From the NCBI GenBank assembly GCA_017935945.1, contig JAGBGN010000118.1, forward strand, positions 1 through 34,846: 34,846 nucleotides of DNA, read 5' to 3'. The number at the start of each line of letters is the position of its first letter. The first letter of the stretch is position 1. This stretch comes from Candidatus Methanomethylophilaceae archaeon (GTDB lineage: Archaea; Thermoplasmatota; Thermoplasmata; Methanomassiliicoccales; Methanomethylophilaceae). Of the stretch, positions 7,115 to 15,038 are shown in pieces. Under the pieces are notes generated by a model. It was not told the DNA's origin. It ran no database searches and saw nothing but the letters and a program-made list of their open reading frames with translations. A program made the translations under genes and the position numbers.

Positions 7115-7132
7115 TTAACGGTGTTTATAAAT
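7115..7132 (-). promoter_or_regulatory. Promoter/operator of the tail-tip and DGR operon
   Basis: On the minus strand TTTATAAACACCGTTAA combines a TATA box (about 7123-7131) with a perfect 13-bp element (7115-7127). The ATG is 14 bases beyond the element, which puts the expected transcription start at or near the start codon. Confidence 0.65.
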
Positions 7133-7192
7133 ATGTGTTAAAGATATTCGATGAGTGAGCATCTGCTCTGTTCCAATCGGGCATTCTCCTTA

Positions 7193-7215
7193 GGGCCGAA
7201 AGGCCCACCTTTTTA
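7193..7215 (+). terminator. GNRA hairpin with T-run, plus strand
   Basis: GGGCC-GAAA-GGCCC (7193-7206) is followed by ACCTTTTTAA, like an intrinsic terminator for plus-strand transcripts. Its reverse complement recurs at 7428-7441. No plus-strand gene lies upstream, so it may instead insulate or structure the intergenic region. Confidence 0.4.
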
Positions 7216-7223
7216 ATGATTAT

Positions 7224-7260
7224 CGATAAAAATTGGTTTACCCCTGGTAAACAGTGTTAA
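7224..7260 (+). promoter_or_regulatory. Putative plus-strand promoter with inverted operator
   Basis: TAAACAGTGTTAA (7248-7260) is the 13-bp element in the orientation that suits plus-strand transcription, opposite to most other copies. It overlaps a 7-bp dyad, GTTTACC-CCT-GGTAAAC (7237-7253). An A/T-rich CGATAAAAATT (7224-7234) could be the TATA box, placing a start near 7258. Confidence 0.4.
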
Positions 7261-7473
7261 ATACCCTGATTCCAATAAAAGGGACGTCGAGCCCAGTTGG
7301 AGCTAGGCCCGACAAGAAGAAGAGTGATCGCTTGGTAGATAAGTCGACCACACCCGGGTGGATACAGTGTATAGTATCCATACTCCACTTGATAGTGGAG
7401 GCTTTCAACCAATAACCGTATCCTAATCGGCCTTTCGGCCCGGAGCTGTAGCATCAGCTACGGCTCCGTTTTT
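7258..7473 (+). ncRNA. Candidate structured non-coding RNA
   Basis: No convincing gene occupies 7102-7533. The plus strand carries a series of hairpins: GTCG/CGAC enclosing CCA/TGG (7286-7313), GGATAC/GTATCC (7360-7379), CTCCACT-TGAT-AGTGGAG (7383-7400) and GGCC-TTTC-GGCC (7429-7440). The last is a 12-bp stem with loop ATCA (7441-7468) followed by TTTTT, a textbook terminator. Together with an operator copy at the 5' side, this suggests a discrete RNA of about 215 bases, the only plus-strand unit in the window. The start is a guess; no RNA family is recognised. Confidence 0.45.
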
Positions 7474-7533
7474 CTATATTGGTAATTTGTTTCGGGGTAT
7501 TTATAACGTAAGGTAAGAAGTTTCCAACCGGTT

Positions 7534-7797
7534 TCAAGGATCGAATCTGACCTGTGATCTTGGAAGCTTCGGGATCAGGTCCTCCTCATCCGGGAACTCA
7601 TAGCCCTCATCCTCTTCTCCGTACTCCACACCGTCCCTCACGCTCGCCAGCACCCTGATGATCTCATCGAGGTCGGAATGTGCGACAGTTAGACTGGATG
7701 TCGTGAACTCGCTGACGAACTCGATCTGTACGAGTCCGTTTTCCAGATCGTCGACATAGAGTCCGTGATACTCTAGCTCTGCCTTCATCCTCTCCAT
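7534..7797 (-). CDS. Small acidic protein, unknown
   Basis: The 87-aa product is strongly acidic, with the stretch VEYGEEDEGYEFPDEEDLIP near the C-terminus after an alpha/beta N-terminal half. The ATG at 7797 lacks a Shine-Dalgarno but has TTCATTTATACC about 26 bases upstream, so it looks leaderless with its own promoter. It is alone between the hub operon terminator and the candidate RNA. High acidity is seen in DNA-mimic inhibitors and in many small viral proteins; no function is claimed. Confidence 0.5.
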   Translation of the reverse strand: MERMKAELEYHGLYVDDLENGLVQIEFVSEFTTSSLTVAHSDLDEIIRVLASVRDGVEYGEEDEGYEFPDEEDLIPKLPRSQVRFDP

Positions 7798-7873
7798 ATT
7801 TGTGGAATCGAACGTGATGGTATAAATGAAATGTCGTAAGATAGACAGAATAGGTGTAATTGTGTATTATGCC

Positions 7874-7925
7874 CTCGGACATATTCCGAGATGTGTCTAA
7901 GGGGGAACAAATCCCCCAGGACACA
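7874..7925 (-). terminator. Tandem hairpins ending the hub transcript
   Basis: Immediately past the stop at 7929, TGTGTC (7892-7897) pairs with GACACA (7920-7925) around GGGGGA-ACAAA-TCCCCC (7901-7917). A second 6-bp hairpin, CTCGGA/TCCGAG, follows at 7874-7890. These strong consecutive stems fit transcript termination or 3'-end protection after the tail operon. Confidence 0.5.
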
Positions 7926-7928
7926 CCC

Positions 7929-9461
7929 TCACATTACTGTGGTGATGTCCCCGCTCATGCCCCCGTCGTACCTGATGCTCTGCGACACGATCCTCCTCTC
8001 CCTCGCATCCGACCACCTGCCCGGGAATCCTATCCTGTCCCCCACCTCCACGGAGGGATCACCGACCCACTGTACGGACAGCTCCTCGTTGTGCAGGTTC
8101 GCCCTCACCCTCTCCGCTATCGTCCTGGCCTCCGCCTCGGTCTCGACCAGCGGGTTCGACACGGAGATCTGGTTGACCGCCTGTGCCGTGGAGTTGCCCC
8201 TGAGGTCGATGTTGTACGACCCATCCCCGTACCTCACCGAGATGTAGTTGTACGCTCTGAGGTTGGACTGCTTCTGAGGGAAGGAGTACATCGCGGAACC
8301 GTCCACGACCCCGTAGGACTGGACCTCAGGGTACTGCCTGAACTGCAACACCCCCTTGGCATCGGGCCACATCTGCAGGCCCATGAGTTGCAACAGGTTG
8401 TGGATATCTTCCATATACGTCGTGTCCTCGGTGAAAACGAGGTCCCTCGGGGGATACATCTCGTAGAGGGATTCCTCGCAGGTGTGGATCACGTACAGGG
8501 CCTCGCAGACGCTGTCTAGCGTGTCCCCTATGCTGACCGATGCAGGGGCCGTCCATGCCTCGTGGACGTCCGTGAACACCACCCTCGGGTCATCCGCAGT
8601 GACGTTGGCGACTCCCTGCCCCATGTCTATCATACGGATGTAGAAACGCCCGCAGGGCACCGTCACGGGCCCGTTGTCGGTCTGCACCTGGTAGGACAGC
8701 ATCACGGGCTTCCCCACGGTTATCGCCTCGTTCTGGAGGGAGGGGGAGTCGTAGTCGTAGACGTGGCCCTCGTTGATGATCGCGAACGTGACCTCATGCA
8801 AAGGCACCCTCAGATCCGTGGGGTCGAGCTGTGCGACGTACTCCGTGACGCCTGTGAGCGTTCCATCCGACACGGTGATAGAGGCCCCGAACTCCACCTC
8901 CGTGATACGGACGTGGTGGTAGGGCTGGTCTATCCTGGTGACCTTGATGTCTATCCTGTCGTAGTCGTGCACCTCCGGGATCTGCAGCCTGTCCGTGGTG
9001 GCCGTGTACGTGTCCCTGTGCGTCTCGGATCCTCCGACGGAGAACACCACCTCCGCCTCCAGGATGTTCACCTCCCCGGTGTAGATCGTGAGTGCAGAGG
9101 AGTGGGTGGAGGAGAACGCGATGGACAGGTCCCAGTCGATGTTGCCGTCCGCATCGCTGATGATGTCCGACCACAGCCCCGATTGGATGGGCATCTCCGC
9201 AGGATCCTCGGGAGGGACGACCATGCCGGCGGACTTGGCCGTGGGGATGCCGTCACCCTCGAACGTGGCGAGGTTCTGGGTGATGGAGTAGTTGGCATCG
9301 ACGAGCTGGTCCTCGTTGGACAGGGGCAGGACGTAGGCGTCCATGGCGGTTATGTCGTCTGCGGACGTGTTGTCGATACCCGTCCCGATGTGCATGAAGA
9401 GCTTGACGCTCCTGTCGGGTGACAGGATGGCATCCCTGTATCCTTCCGGTGTCGAGTACAT
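7929..9461 (-). CDS. Tail hub / tail-associated protein
   Basis: The product has 510 aa. The C-terminal 150 residues have the organisation of phage tail hub (gp27/Tal-like) proteins: YISVRYGDGSYNIDL, ETEAEARTIAERVRANL, then EVGDRIGFPGRW and a final beta region. The middle carries a galactose-binding-like or beta-sandwich segment (TGEVNILEAEVVFSVGG...DRIDIKVTRIDQPYHHVRITEVEFG). It follows the distal tail gene in the standard order tape measure, distal tail, hub. The ATG at 9461 lies six bases past the upstream stop. No peptidase motif could be seen. A structural tail-tip role is well supported by position. Confidence 0.7.
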   Translation of the reverse strand: MYSTPEGYRDAILSPDRSVKLFMHIGTGIDNTSADDITAMDAYVLPLSNEDQLVDANYSITQNLATFEGDGIPTAKSAGMVVPPEDPAEMPIQSGLWSDIISDADGNIDWDLSIAFSSTHSSALTIYTGEVNILEAEVVFSVGGSETHRDTYTATTDRLQIPEVHDYDRIDIKVTRIDQPYHHVRITEVEFGASITVSDGTLTGVTEYVAQLDPTDLRVPLHEVTFAIINEGHVYDYDSPSLQNEAITVGKPVMLSYQVQTDNGPVTVPCGRFYIRMIDMGQGVANVTADDPRVVFTDVHEAWTAPASVSIGDTLDSVCEALYVIHTCEESLYEMYPPRDLVFTEDTTYMEDIHNLLQLMGLQMWPDAKGVLQFRQYPEVQSYGVVDGSAMYSFPQKQSNLRAYNYISVRYGDGSYNIDLRGNSTAQAVNQISVSNPLVETEAEARTIAERVRANLHNEELSVQWVGDPSVEVGDRIGFPGRWSDARERRIVSQSIRYDGGMSGDITTVM

Positions 9462-9467
9462 CCCGGA

Positions 9468-9848
9468 TCACCTCTCGATGAGGGACATGGACACGTCCCC
9501 GATGTAGCGGAAGTTGCTGGGCTCCCCGTTGACCTCCTCGAACGGTCCTATAGGCTTGTAGTCGACGTTACCACGATAGCATATGATGCTGGAGAACCCG
9601 TTGATGGTGGGGTTCCAGAATGAGATGGACAGGTCGTCGCTGTCCGTGATCCTCCACAGCCTCGCGAACTCGGCAGGGGATAGGAGGTTCCAGGTCATGT
9701 CGATCTGGTACTTGGATGCGATACGGTGGATGTGGAGGTATGCGGTCGTGTCGCGCTTGGTCTCCTCTGAGTAGATGACATTCACGCGGGGGACGTATGA
9801 GGAAGGCGTGGGTAGCTCTTCGCCACTGGAGGAGATGATCTCGGTCAT
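9468..9848 (-). CDS. Distal tail-like small protein
   Basis: The product has 126 aa with the pattern of small Dit-like or baseplate proteins found between tape measure and hub (TAYLHIHRIASKYQIDMTWNL, FARLWRITDSDDLSISFWNP). The ATG at 9848 touches a perfect operator copy. A TATA box (TTTTTATATC, 9871-9880) lies about 27 bases upstream, so translation is probably leaderless. The function call rests mainly on gene order. Confidence 0.5.
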   Translation of the reverse strand: MTEIISSSGEELPTPSSYVPRVNVIYSEETKRDTTAYLHIHRIASKYQIDMTWNLLSPAEFARLWRITDSDDLSISFWNPTINGFSSIICYRGNVDYKPIGPFEEVNGEPSNFRYIGDVSMSLIER

Positions 9849-9880
9849 TAACGGTGTTTAGGTAGTTGGAGATATAAAAA
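9848..9880 (-). promoter_or_regulatory. Promoter/operator of the distal tail-hub unit
   Basis: A TATA box at 9871-9880 is followed by a perfect TTAACGGTGTTTA (9848-9860, plus strand) that ends on the start codon. Bound protein would cover the transcription start and initiation codon. Confidence 0.6.
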
Positions 9881-9898
9881 GAGGTTTGAGAAATGGTT

Positions 9899-10696
9899 TC
9901 AAATGCGGATAATCTCCATACCTCTCTCGGGAGAACCAGTCCAATCCAGTGATATGTTTTCAAGAGTGTATTCCTCATCAAAGTATATCTCAAACTCTAG
10001 TGTAAATTCAATGGAATTTCCAATTGTCGCAGTTGGTGGGTTCAAAATAAGGTGCAAGGCCCCAGCGTAATCCAACATACTGTTCACACCAGATAGATTA
10101 AAATGTTCTGGTTGAGGAGTCAGTCCGTTCTCGTAACTGATATTTTCCATAACGACGTCTGCATATACAACATCAGATGAGGTATCTTTGCGTAACTCGT
10201 AAGTGATTTTTCCATACAACTGGCCTTCCGCTCTGTAAGGGATCTCCATCAAAGATAACTCCTCGTCGAGGATCAGATCCCAACCTGAAATCTTCAAGAT
10301 GCAATCTCCATGATTCTCAGGAATCATGTATGTATTTACACCACTATGGTCAACATACGACCCAATCTCCCAAGAACCATCTAGATTTTCAGCTAGGATG
10401 TATGGTTTATATTCCACACCATCAACAGATAAAACGACTTGATCCCACATGTAAGTTTTAGTTTCTCTCGTATTGTTGTCAATATTGAACGAGACTACTG
10501 AAAAAATCATCCCTTCATCAGGAATTAATGATCCGCCGCCATACTTTTCCACAATGAGTTGGTCTTCATATTCATAATTAAAATAGACCCCTTCATCACG
10601 AATATGATGGTCTGTAGATATGAATAAACCCAGAGCGACAAGAGCAATGCTCGCCACCAGCACCACCAACCACTCTTTCCGACTGAATAATCCCAT
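9899..10696 (-). CDS. Membrane-anchored extracytoplasmic protein (moron candidate)
   Basis: The product has 265 aa. Basic residues (FSRKEW) precede a single hydrophobic helix at residues 9-26 (LVVLVASIALVALGLFIS), then about 235 residues of beta-rich sequence. That is the layout of a type II anchored surface protein. It sits inside the tail gene block yet has its own TATA box (10717-10725) and a leaderless ATG. Its DNA is visibly richer in A/T than the flanking tape measure and hub genes. These are signs of a later-acquired moron, possibly expressed in lysogeny for superinfection exclusion or host surface change. No family recognised. Confidence 0.65.
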   Translation of the reverse strand: MGLFSRKEWLVVLVASIALVALGLFISTDHHIRDEGVYFNYEYEDQLIVEKYGGGSLIPDEGMIFSVVSFNIDNNTRETKTYMWDQVVLSVDGVEYKPYILAENLDGSWEIGSYVDHSGVNTYMIPENHGDCILKISGWDLILDEELSLMEIPYRAEGQLYGKITYELRKDTSSDVVYADVVMENISYENGLTPQPEHFNLSGVNSMLDYAGALHLILNPPTATIGNSIEFTLEFEIYFDEEYTLENISLDWTGSPERGMEIIRI

Positions 10697-10707
10697 GAAA
10701 AAACATG

Positions 10708-10725
10708 TTAAAGAGGTTTATAAAA
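10708..10725 (-). promoter_or_regulatory. Promoter of the membrane-anchored gene with degenerate operator
   Basis: TTTTATAAA on the minus strand (10717-10725) lies about 25 bases before the ATG at 10696. The adjoining TTAAAGAGGTTTA (10708-10720) matches the 13-bp element at 10 of 13 positions. The TATA plus element geometry matches 7115-7132, but weaker operator binding is expected. Confidence 0.5.
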
Positions 10726-10738
10726 TGGTTTTCGCAGA

Positions 10739-12886
10739 TCACATCGGATTTCCACGGCGTAAAGAGTCCTGCTGAGTGTACTTGTAGATTCCACGAGCCA
10801 CCTGCCTGCCATCGAGCTCCACAGTCATGTTGATCTCGATCGGGCGGTTGGTCGTACTGCCTCCCATCTTCTGTAGTGCACGGATGACCGATTCCTCGAT
10901 CATGCTCTCTGGTGCGATGACTTCGCGCTCACGAGGGTTGTCTCCGACCATAATCAGAGCAGGGTTGCGAGGCTCGATTACTCCACCTGTGGCATAACCA
11001 CGATTCTTGCGGATGTAATCCATCTCTATATCCGCCTGATTAGACCAGAACTCATTCTCCGAACCTCCACGCCATTCGTTAATTTCTGCCTTAAGGTTGT
11101 CCCACAGGGACGTAGGTTTCGAATTCTGAGCTTTAGACAATTGCTCAATACGGTTTTCCGCTTCCTCGATTTCTCCCCGTATATTATTGATCTTGGCTTC
11201 CAGAGAGGCCATTTCTTTTCCAAGCCCTTCGAATATAGTATTATAGTTCGTTTCGATTGCTTCTAGTTTCCGAGCGAAGGCATCTTCCATTATCAATGCA
11301 AGCTCATCACTTACGAATCCAAATTCTGTGGTAAGTTCTGCCCAGGTATCAGACATCAGGGTCTGATATTTGTCATAAGTATTCTCCAAAGCTTCGTCCC
11401 TACTCTCTTCGAGGGCTTTTACAGTCTCTTCCTCTCCTGCCAACCGCGCCTCATTGATCGCCTTGTCAAATTCTTCGTTGATAAGACGCTCCTCTTCCTT
11501 GAACTCCAAGACCTTGTCGTATAGGTCCTCATAGAACTGATCCATGAGGGCCTCTTTCTCAGCCTGTGTGAGTTCCTGGTTGGCCAATTCGGACTTGAGC
11601 ACCCAGTCGAAATACTGATCGTACTGTCTCCTCAGATCTTCTACAGAGTCATATGAACCATCCAGAATCTCGTTCCACATGTCATCCAGAGCATCCACGG
11701 CCCTTTCCGGCTCGGTCTCGAACAGCTTTACCCATTGGAGGAATGCCTCTTCCCCATCCTTGAACTCATCCGAAACACCTTCAGCCTTGTCGAACTTCAG
11801 GATGTTCAGTTGGTCGAATCCCAACAGACCCACCATCGCCGCCCTAGCCTCATCCGCAGACTTCGTGACGTGGTCCAGCATGGCATCCAATGCGGACGTG
11901 TCCGCTACAGCCTCGTCTGCATCCAGGTCGAAGATAGGATCCTGACCCAGGAATCCAGCAAGCTCATTGGCCCCTTTCCGGATCCACGTCCATGCCTCCT
12001 TCGCGTTCTCGATGACCTCGTTGAGCTTCGCCGTGGCACGGTCCGCCAGAGCTGTGAGTCCATTGGCGACTGCAGTGACGGCGGGACTCAGCACCGTACC
12101 TAGTGCCTCCTTCAGCTCCCTCGCGGATGCATCCAGGTTGTTCAATGCCTTGGATGCGGATAGGGACTCCTCCCCGTACTTGCCCATGTCATCACCGTAC
12201 TCCTCCATCAGGAGGTTGTACGCGGCGAGTTGCTTGGCCTGTACGGTCAGCTCTTCGCCGACCTGTGCGATCTTCGAGCGATACGCCTCGGCCTTCAGGG
12301 CCTCCTCGTCGAAACCAGGCAACAGCTTTTCCAGAGCTTCCTCCCCACCACCTACCGCAAGATCCTGCAGCAGGTCCTGTATGGTGGCCACATCCATATC
12401 CTTCCTGACCGCAGAGATGTCGTAGGCCAGCTGTGTGAAGTCCTTGGCCATCTGGAACGCCTGCGATGCCCCGTTGCCCGCACGCTTGAACCCCTCGTTC
12501 AGCTTGGCGGAGTACTGCTCCACCTCACCCGAGTACACTCCGTAGGCCTCGGACAGCTCTTCGGCCCATCCCCATGCCTCCTCGGAGAACACCCCGAAGG
12601 ACCTCTCGAAATACGAGTCGACACCCTCGGCCTTGGATGCGAACTTCGCCATATCCACGGCCATCGCAGATAGTGCGGTACCTGCGACCAGTGCTGCGCC
12701 CACCCAGCTGGCCTTGAACCTGTCAGCCGAGTCCGAGGCCTTCTTGAAGCTCCTGTCGATGTCGTTGCTCGCCTCGCGGGCCCTGGTCTTCAGCTCCCCC
12801 ATCTTGGCCTTGGCCTGCTCCACACCACGGAGGAACCCGGACGTATCCGCTGTAAAACGAGTGTTGACCGGCTCTGTATCAACCAT
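10739..12886 (-). CDS. Tail tape measure protein
   Basis: The product has 715 aa. The N-terminus (residues 1-60) is the typical start of tape measure proteins (DTSGFLRGVEQAKAKMGELK). A short hydrophobic stretch (WVGAALVAGTALSAMAVDMA) follows, then long helical and coiled-coil regions rich in Glu, Lys and Ala, including LEESRDEALENTYDKYQTLM. It scaffolds tail length and helps DNA pass. At about three residues per 0.5 nm, a tail near 100 nm is expected. The C-terminus has YATGGVIEPRNPALIMVGDNPRE, a motif common at tape measure ends. The ATG overlaps the upstream chaperone stop by eight bases. Confidence 0.88.
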   Translation of the reverse strand: MVDTEPVNTRFTADTSGFLRGVEQAKAKMGELKTRAREASNDIDRSFKKASDSADRFKASWVGAALVAGTALSAMAVDMAKFASKAEGVDSYFERSFGVFSEEAWGWAEELSEAYGVYSGEVEQYSAKLNEGFKRAGNGASQAFQMAKDFTQLAYDISAVRKDMDVATIQDLLQDLAVGGGEEALEKLLPGFDEEALKAEAYRSKIAQVGEELTVQAKQLAAYNLLMEEYGDDMGKYGEESLSASKALNNLDASARELKEALGTVLSPAVTAVANGLTALADRATAKLNEVIENAKEAWTWIRKGANELAGFLGQDPIFDLDADEAVADTSALDAMLDHVTKSADEARAAMVGLLGFDQLNILKFDKAEGVSDEFKDGEEAFLQWVKLFETEPERAVDALDDMWNEILDGSYDSVEDLRRQYDQYFDWVLKSELANQELTQAEKEALMDQFYEDLYDKVLEFKEEERLINEEFDKAINEARLAGEEETVKALEESRDEALENTYDKYQTLMSDTWAELTTEFGFVSDELALIMEDAFARKLEAIETNYNTIFEGLGKEMASLEAKINNIRGEIEEAENRIEQLSKAQNSKPTSLWDNLKAEINEWRGGSENEFWSNQADIEMDYIRKNRGYATGGVIEPRNPALIMVGDNPREREVIAPESMIEESVIRALQKMGGSTTNRPIEINMTVELDGRQVARGIYKYTQQDSLRRGNPM

Positions 12887-13202
12887 TCCTCATACCCCCA
12901 TTCCCGAAACCTGCCATCATGCGGTCCAGCATCTCCTGCTGTCTCCTGCGTTCCTGCTCGATCCTCTGCGACTCACGTCTCTCCTTGACGACTCCGTCAG
13001 GATACAGGTGTTCGACCAGGTCCCAGTAATCCATCTTCGCACCACGCGAGAAGGCTGCGACGTTGACCATCGTCAGGGCCTGCAGACGCATGGCCTCCCT
13101 GTCGGTCTCGACGCGGACGCGGATGGCGCGGTAAAGGGTTGTGGCGGGGAGGGACGCATCCATTCCATAGGATACCGCGACCTCGCGGACCCCATCGGAC
13201 AT
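12879..13202 (-). CDS. Tail assembly chaperone, second ORF (gpT-like)
   Basis: The product has 107 aa from ATG 13202, preceded by a G-rich Shine-Dalgarno (GGTGGGGG). It ends in a charged coil, VVKERRESQRIEQERRRQQE, then MAGFGNGG. The position between a chaperone and the tape measure gene matches the gpG/gpGT pair of lambda-like tails. The frame is open back to 13379, 150 bases into the preceding gene and in the -1 frame, so a longer fusion by programmed frameshift is possible. No canonical slippery heptamer was found in the overlap. Confidence 0.6.
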   Translation of the reverse strand: MSDGVREVAVSYGMDASLPATTLYRAIRVRVETDREAMRLQALTMVNVAAFSRGAKMDYWDLVEHLYPDGVVKERRESQRIEQERRRQQEMLDRMMAGFGNGGMRNG

Positions 13203-13228
13203 GCGTCCCCCACCCGTCAGGTGTTCGG

Positions 13229-13534
13229 TTATGCACCCTCCGGCGGGGGATCCAACCTCGTCGCGGATGCGTCTGAAAACCCCAGCTCCGGCAACACGAC
13301 CCCCATGATGGAGATCAGGTCGTTGAAGGTGAAGCCGTCGTCCACGAACTCGGCCCACGAGGTCCCCATCGCCCTGCACAGACGGTCCGCTGAGGACAGC
13401 CTCATGCGTGCGGTCAGGGAGGAGTACTCACGGACCAGGTGGAAGGACTTGTCCTGCTCCTCCATCGCGAGCACGCCCTCGATGGAGAGTTTGAAGTCCC
13501 TCTCCACCCCCTTGGCCGAAAGGTACCTCACCAT
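13229..13534 (-). CDS. Tail assembly chaperone, first ORF (gpG-like)
   Basis: The 101-aa helical protein (VERDFKLSIEGVLAMEEQDKS, YSSLTARMRLSSADRLCRAM) has the size and position of tail assembly chaperones between major tail protein and tape measure. The ATG at 13534 abuts the upstream stop. The C-terminus ends DPPPEGA before TAA. It is identified mainly by synteny. Confidence 0.6.
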   Translation of the reverse strand: MVRYLSAKGVERDFKLSIEGVLAMEEQDKSFHLVREYSSLTARMRLSSADRLCRAMGTSWAEFVDDGFTFNDLISIMGVVLPELGFSDASATRLDPPPEGA

Positions 13535-14220
13535 CAGATACCACCCTCAGGGGTCCAGATGGCGTACAGTGTGATGTTGCCGGTCATGGGGATGGTGTCA
13601 TCGGGTGCGTAGATCTTACCGGCTCCGGAGGAACTCTCGTTCCATCCCACGAACCTGTATCCCTCGACCGTCCAGGTGTTGGCCTTGATGGTCGCCTCGG
13701 ATCCTGCGCTGTATGTCAGGTTGTCCACGACACCCTCTCCTGCAGCCTCTGCACCCTCGGGTGCGTTGGCGTCGTAGGTGACGGTGAAGTCGGAATCCAA
13801 GGGGAGACGTGTGGGTTCGGATGTTGGTGTGATCGCGATGATGAGATCCTGGATGGAGTCCACCGAGGATGCTGCGATCCTACCGCTGAGCTGTGCCTGG
13901 TAGACCACCATGGTGTTGAGCAGAGGGTAGTCGAACCTCACAGGGTAGCTCTTGGTCTCGGAAAGCGAGTCAATCAGTGCGAGGTTGGATCCGGGTGCGT
14001 CCCAGGGCATGGCGTTGGCTGTGACGGTCTGCCCTGTACCGGGGTCCCTCACACCGGGCTTGTAGACCCTGACCCGGTTCTTCAGATGGGTTGCATCCAG
14101 CTGGGAGGGCGAACCTCCCTGCTCGGGTGTGGATTTGATCTCCCTGACCTCCTCCCATCCCTCTCCACGGTCCACGTACATCGCGGTACCGATCGTTGAT
14201 ACTGCGTAAGTTTCTGCCAT
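13534..14220 (-). CDS. Major tail protein with C-terminal InlB-type repeat
   Basis: The product has 228 aa. Residues 1-150 are beta-rich with the N-terminal pattern of major tail tube proteins (TIGTAMYVDRGEGWEEVREI, LDATHLKNRVRVYKPGVRDPG). From about residue 165 there is a surface-type module, GYRFVGWNESSSGAG then GNITLYAIWTPEGG. This is the signature of the InlB B-repeat (Listeria-Bacteroides repeat) fold, which is abundant in surface proteins of gut microbes. Such added domains decorate the tail tube. The ATG at 14220 has GAGGTAA upstream. The order tail completion, major tail, chaperone supports the call. Confidence 0.78.
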   Translation of the reverse strand: MAETYAVSTIGTAMYVDRGEGWEEVREIKSTPEQGGSPSQLDATHLKNRVRVYKPGVRDPGTGQTVTANAMPWDAPGSNLALIDSLSETKSYPVRFDYPLLNTMVVYQAQLSGRIAASSVDSIQDLIIAITPTSEPTRLPLDSDFTVTYDANAPEGAEAAGEGVVDNLTYSAGSEATIKANTWTVEGYRFVGWNESSSGAGKIYAPDDTIPMTGNITLYAIWTPEGGI

Positions 14221-14229
14221 TGTATTACC

Positions 14230-14601
14230 TCATGCGAAAGTGTTGCCGCGCCTGTCCAGACCGCCCGAGAACGTGGCGACCATGAACGGGCCGTAGGTTG
14301 AATCGTTGTATGCCGGGGAGGTCCCCATCAGATGGAGGTGGTAGGGGTTCAGGGCCTTGGCCGTGCGTTGGCACAGGTCGAGGAGGTTCCTCTGCCCCTT
14401 CGCGTAGATCCTGACGATGTAGACGAGCTGGGAGGCGACCGCATCCCCGTGCCTGTCACGGAGGAGGGCCTGATTGGACGGCATGGAGATGACCGCCCAC
14501 GGCTCGGTCTTGGAGAACCCCTGCTCGGGGTAGCTCAGGAAGACCTTGCCCCCGATGGCCTCGGAGACCAGGTCCTGCACCTGCGTGATGTTGTAGATCA
14601 T
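14230..14601 (-). CDS. Tail terminator/completion protein
   Basis: The 123-aa alpha/beta protein (VSEAIGGKVFLSYPEQGFSK, VYIVRIYAKGQRNLLDLCQR) lies between the HK97 gp10-like protein and the major tail protein, the usual place of the tail terminator. The ATG overlaps the upstream stop (ATGA). The fold suggestion is by pattern; the position is strong. Confidence 0.6.
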   Translation of the reverse strand: MIYNITQVQDLVSEAIGGKVFLSYPEQGFSKTEPWAVISMPSNQALLRDRHGDAVASQLVYIVRIYAKGQRNLLDLCQRTAKALNPYHLHLMGTSPAYNDSTYGPFMVATFSGGLDRRGNTFA

Positions 14602-15038
14602 CTGATCGCCCTCTGCACAGCCTCGCGAACCATCCTCTTGTAGGTATCAGCGTAGTCGTACAGGGCCGGGCGCAGGTACGGGCGTGCGCGCACACCCGGC
14701 CACCCGGCCGTGTACGTTACAGGAGTGACGATCCCGCGATGGATCTCCCCACGGCTCATGCTACCGGCGTCACCGGTTCCGAACTCCACATAGGGGGCGT
14801 AGTGCATGTTGGTCCCCACATCGGTCCAGTATGTTCCGGCACCATCGGTACCCTCTTCGTGGGTGATGGAGCGGGCGAGGTGACCTGTGACCTTCGGGAC
14901 CATGTCCTGTGCGAGATCCTGCATCGTGAGTCCGATGCGGGCCATGGCTCTGGGCATCTCGCGGTTGAGGTCCGCGAGCTTGAGGTCCATGGACTTCTCC
15001 CATGCACTTGAATCCATAACGACGGATCCAGCCCTCAT
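14598..15038 (-). CDS. HK97 gp10-family tail completion protein
   Basis: The product has 146 aa from ATG 15038, which overlaps the upstream stop as ATGA. It shows the family hallmarks: an N-terminal helix, a central TGHLARSITHEEG, then YAPYVEFGTGDAG, and a C-terminal ARPYLRPALYDY followed by a helix. The usual family length is 120-150 aa. It joins head and tail during assembly. Confidence 0.8.
   Translation of the reverse strand: MRAGSVVMDSSAWEKSMDLKLADLNREMPRAMARIGLTMQDLAQDMVPKVTGHLARSITHEEGTDGAGTYWTDVGTNMHYAPYVEFGTGDAGSMSRGEIHRGIVTPVTYTAGWPGVRARPYLRPALYDYADTYKRMVREAVQRAIR

Noticed and set aside
7257-7454. Minus-strand 65-codon ORF in the intergenic gap
   Set aside because: No RBS or family features, and it overlaps hairpins that read better as a plus-strand RNA with a terminator. 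It cannot be fully excluded.
8562-9422. Long plus-strand ORF (286 codons) opposite the hub gene
   Set aside because: The His/Val/Arg/Asp-rich low-complexity translation is typical of antisense shadows of GC-rich genes. The minus-strand hub has proper protein features.
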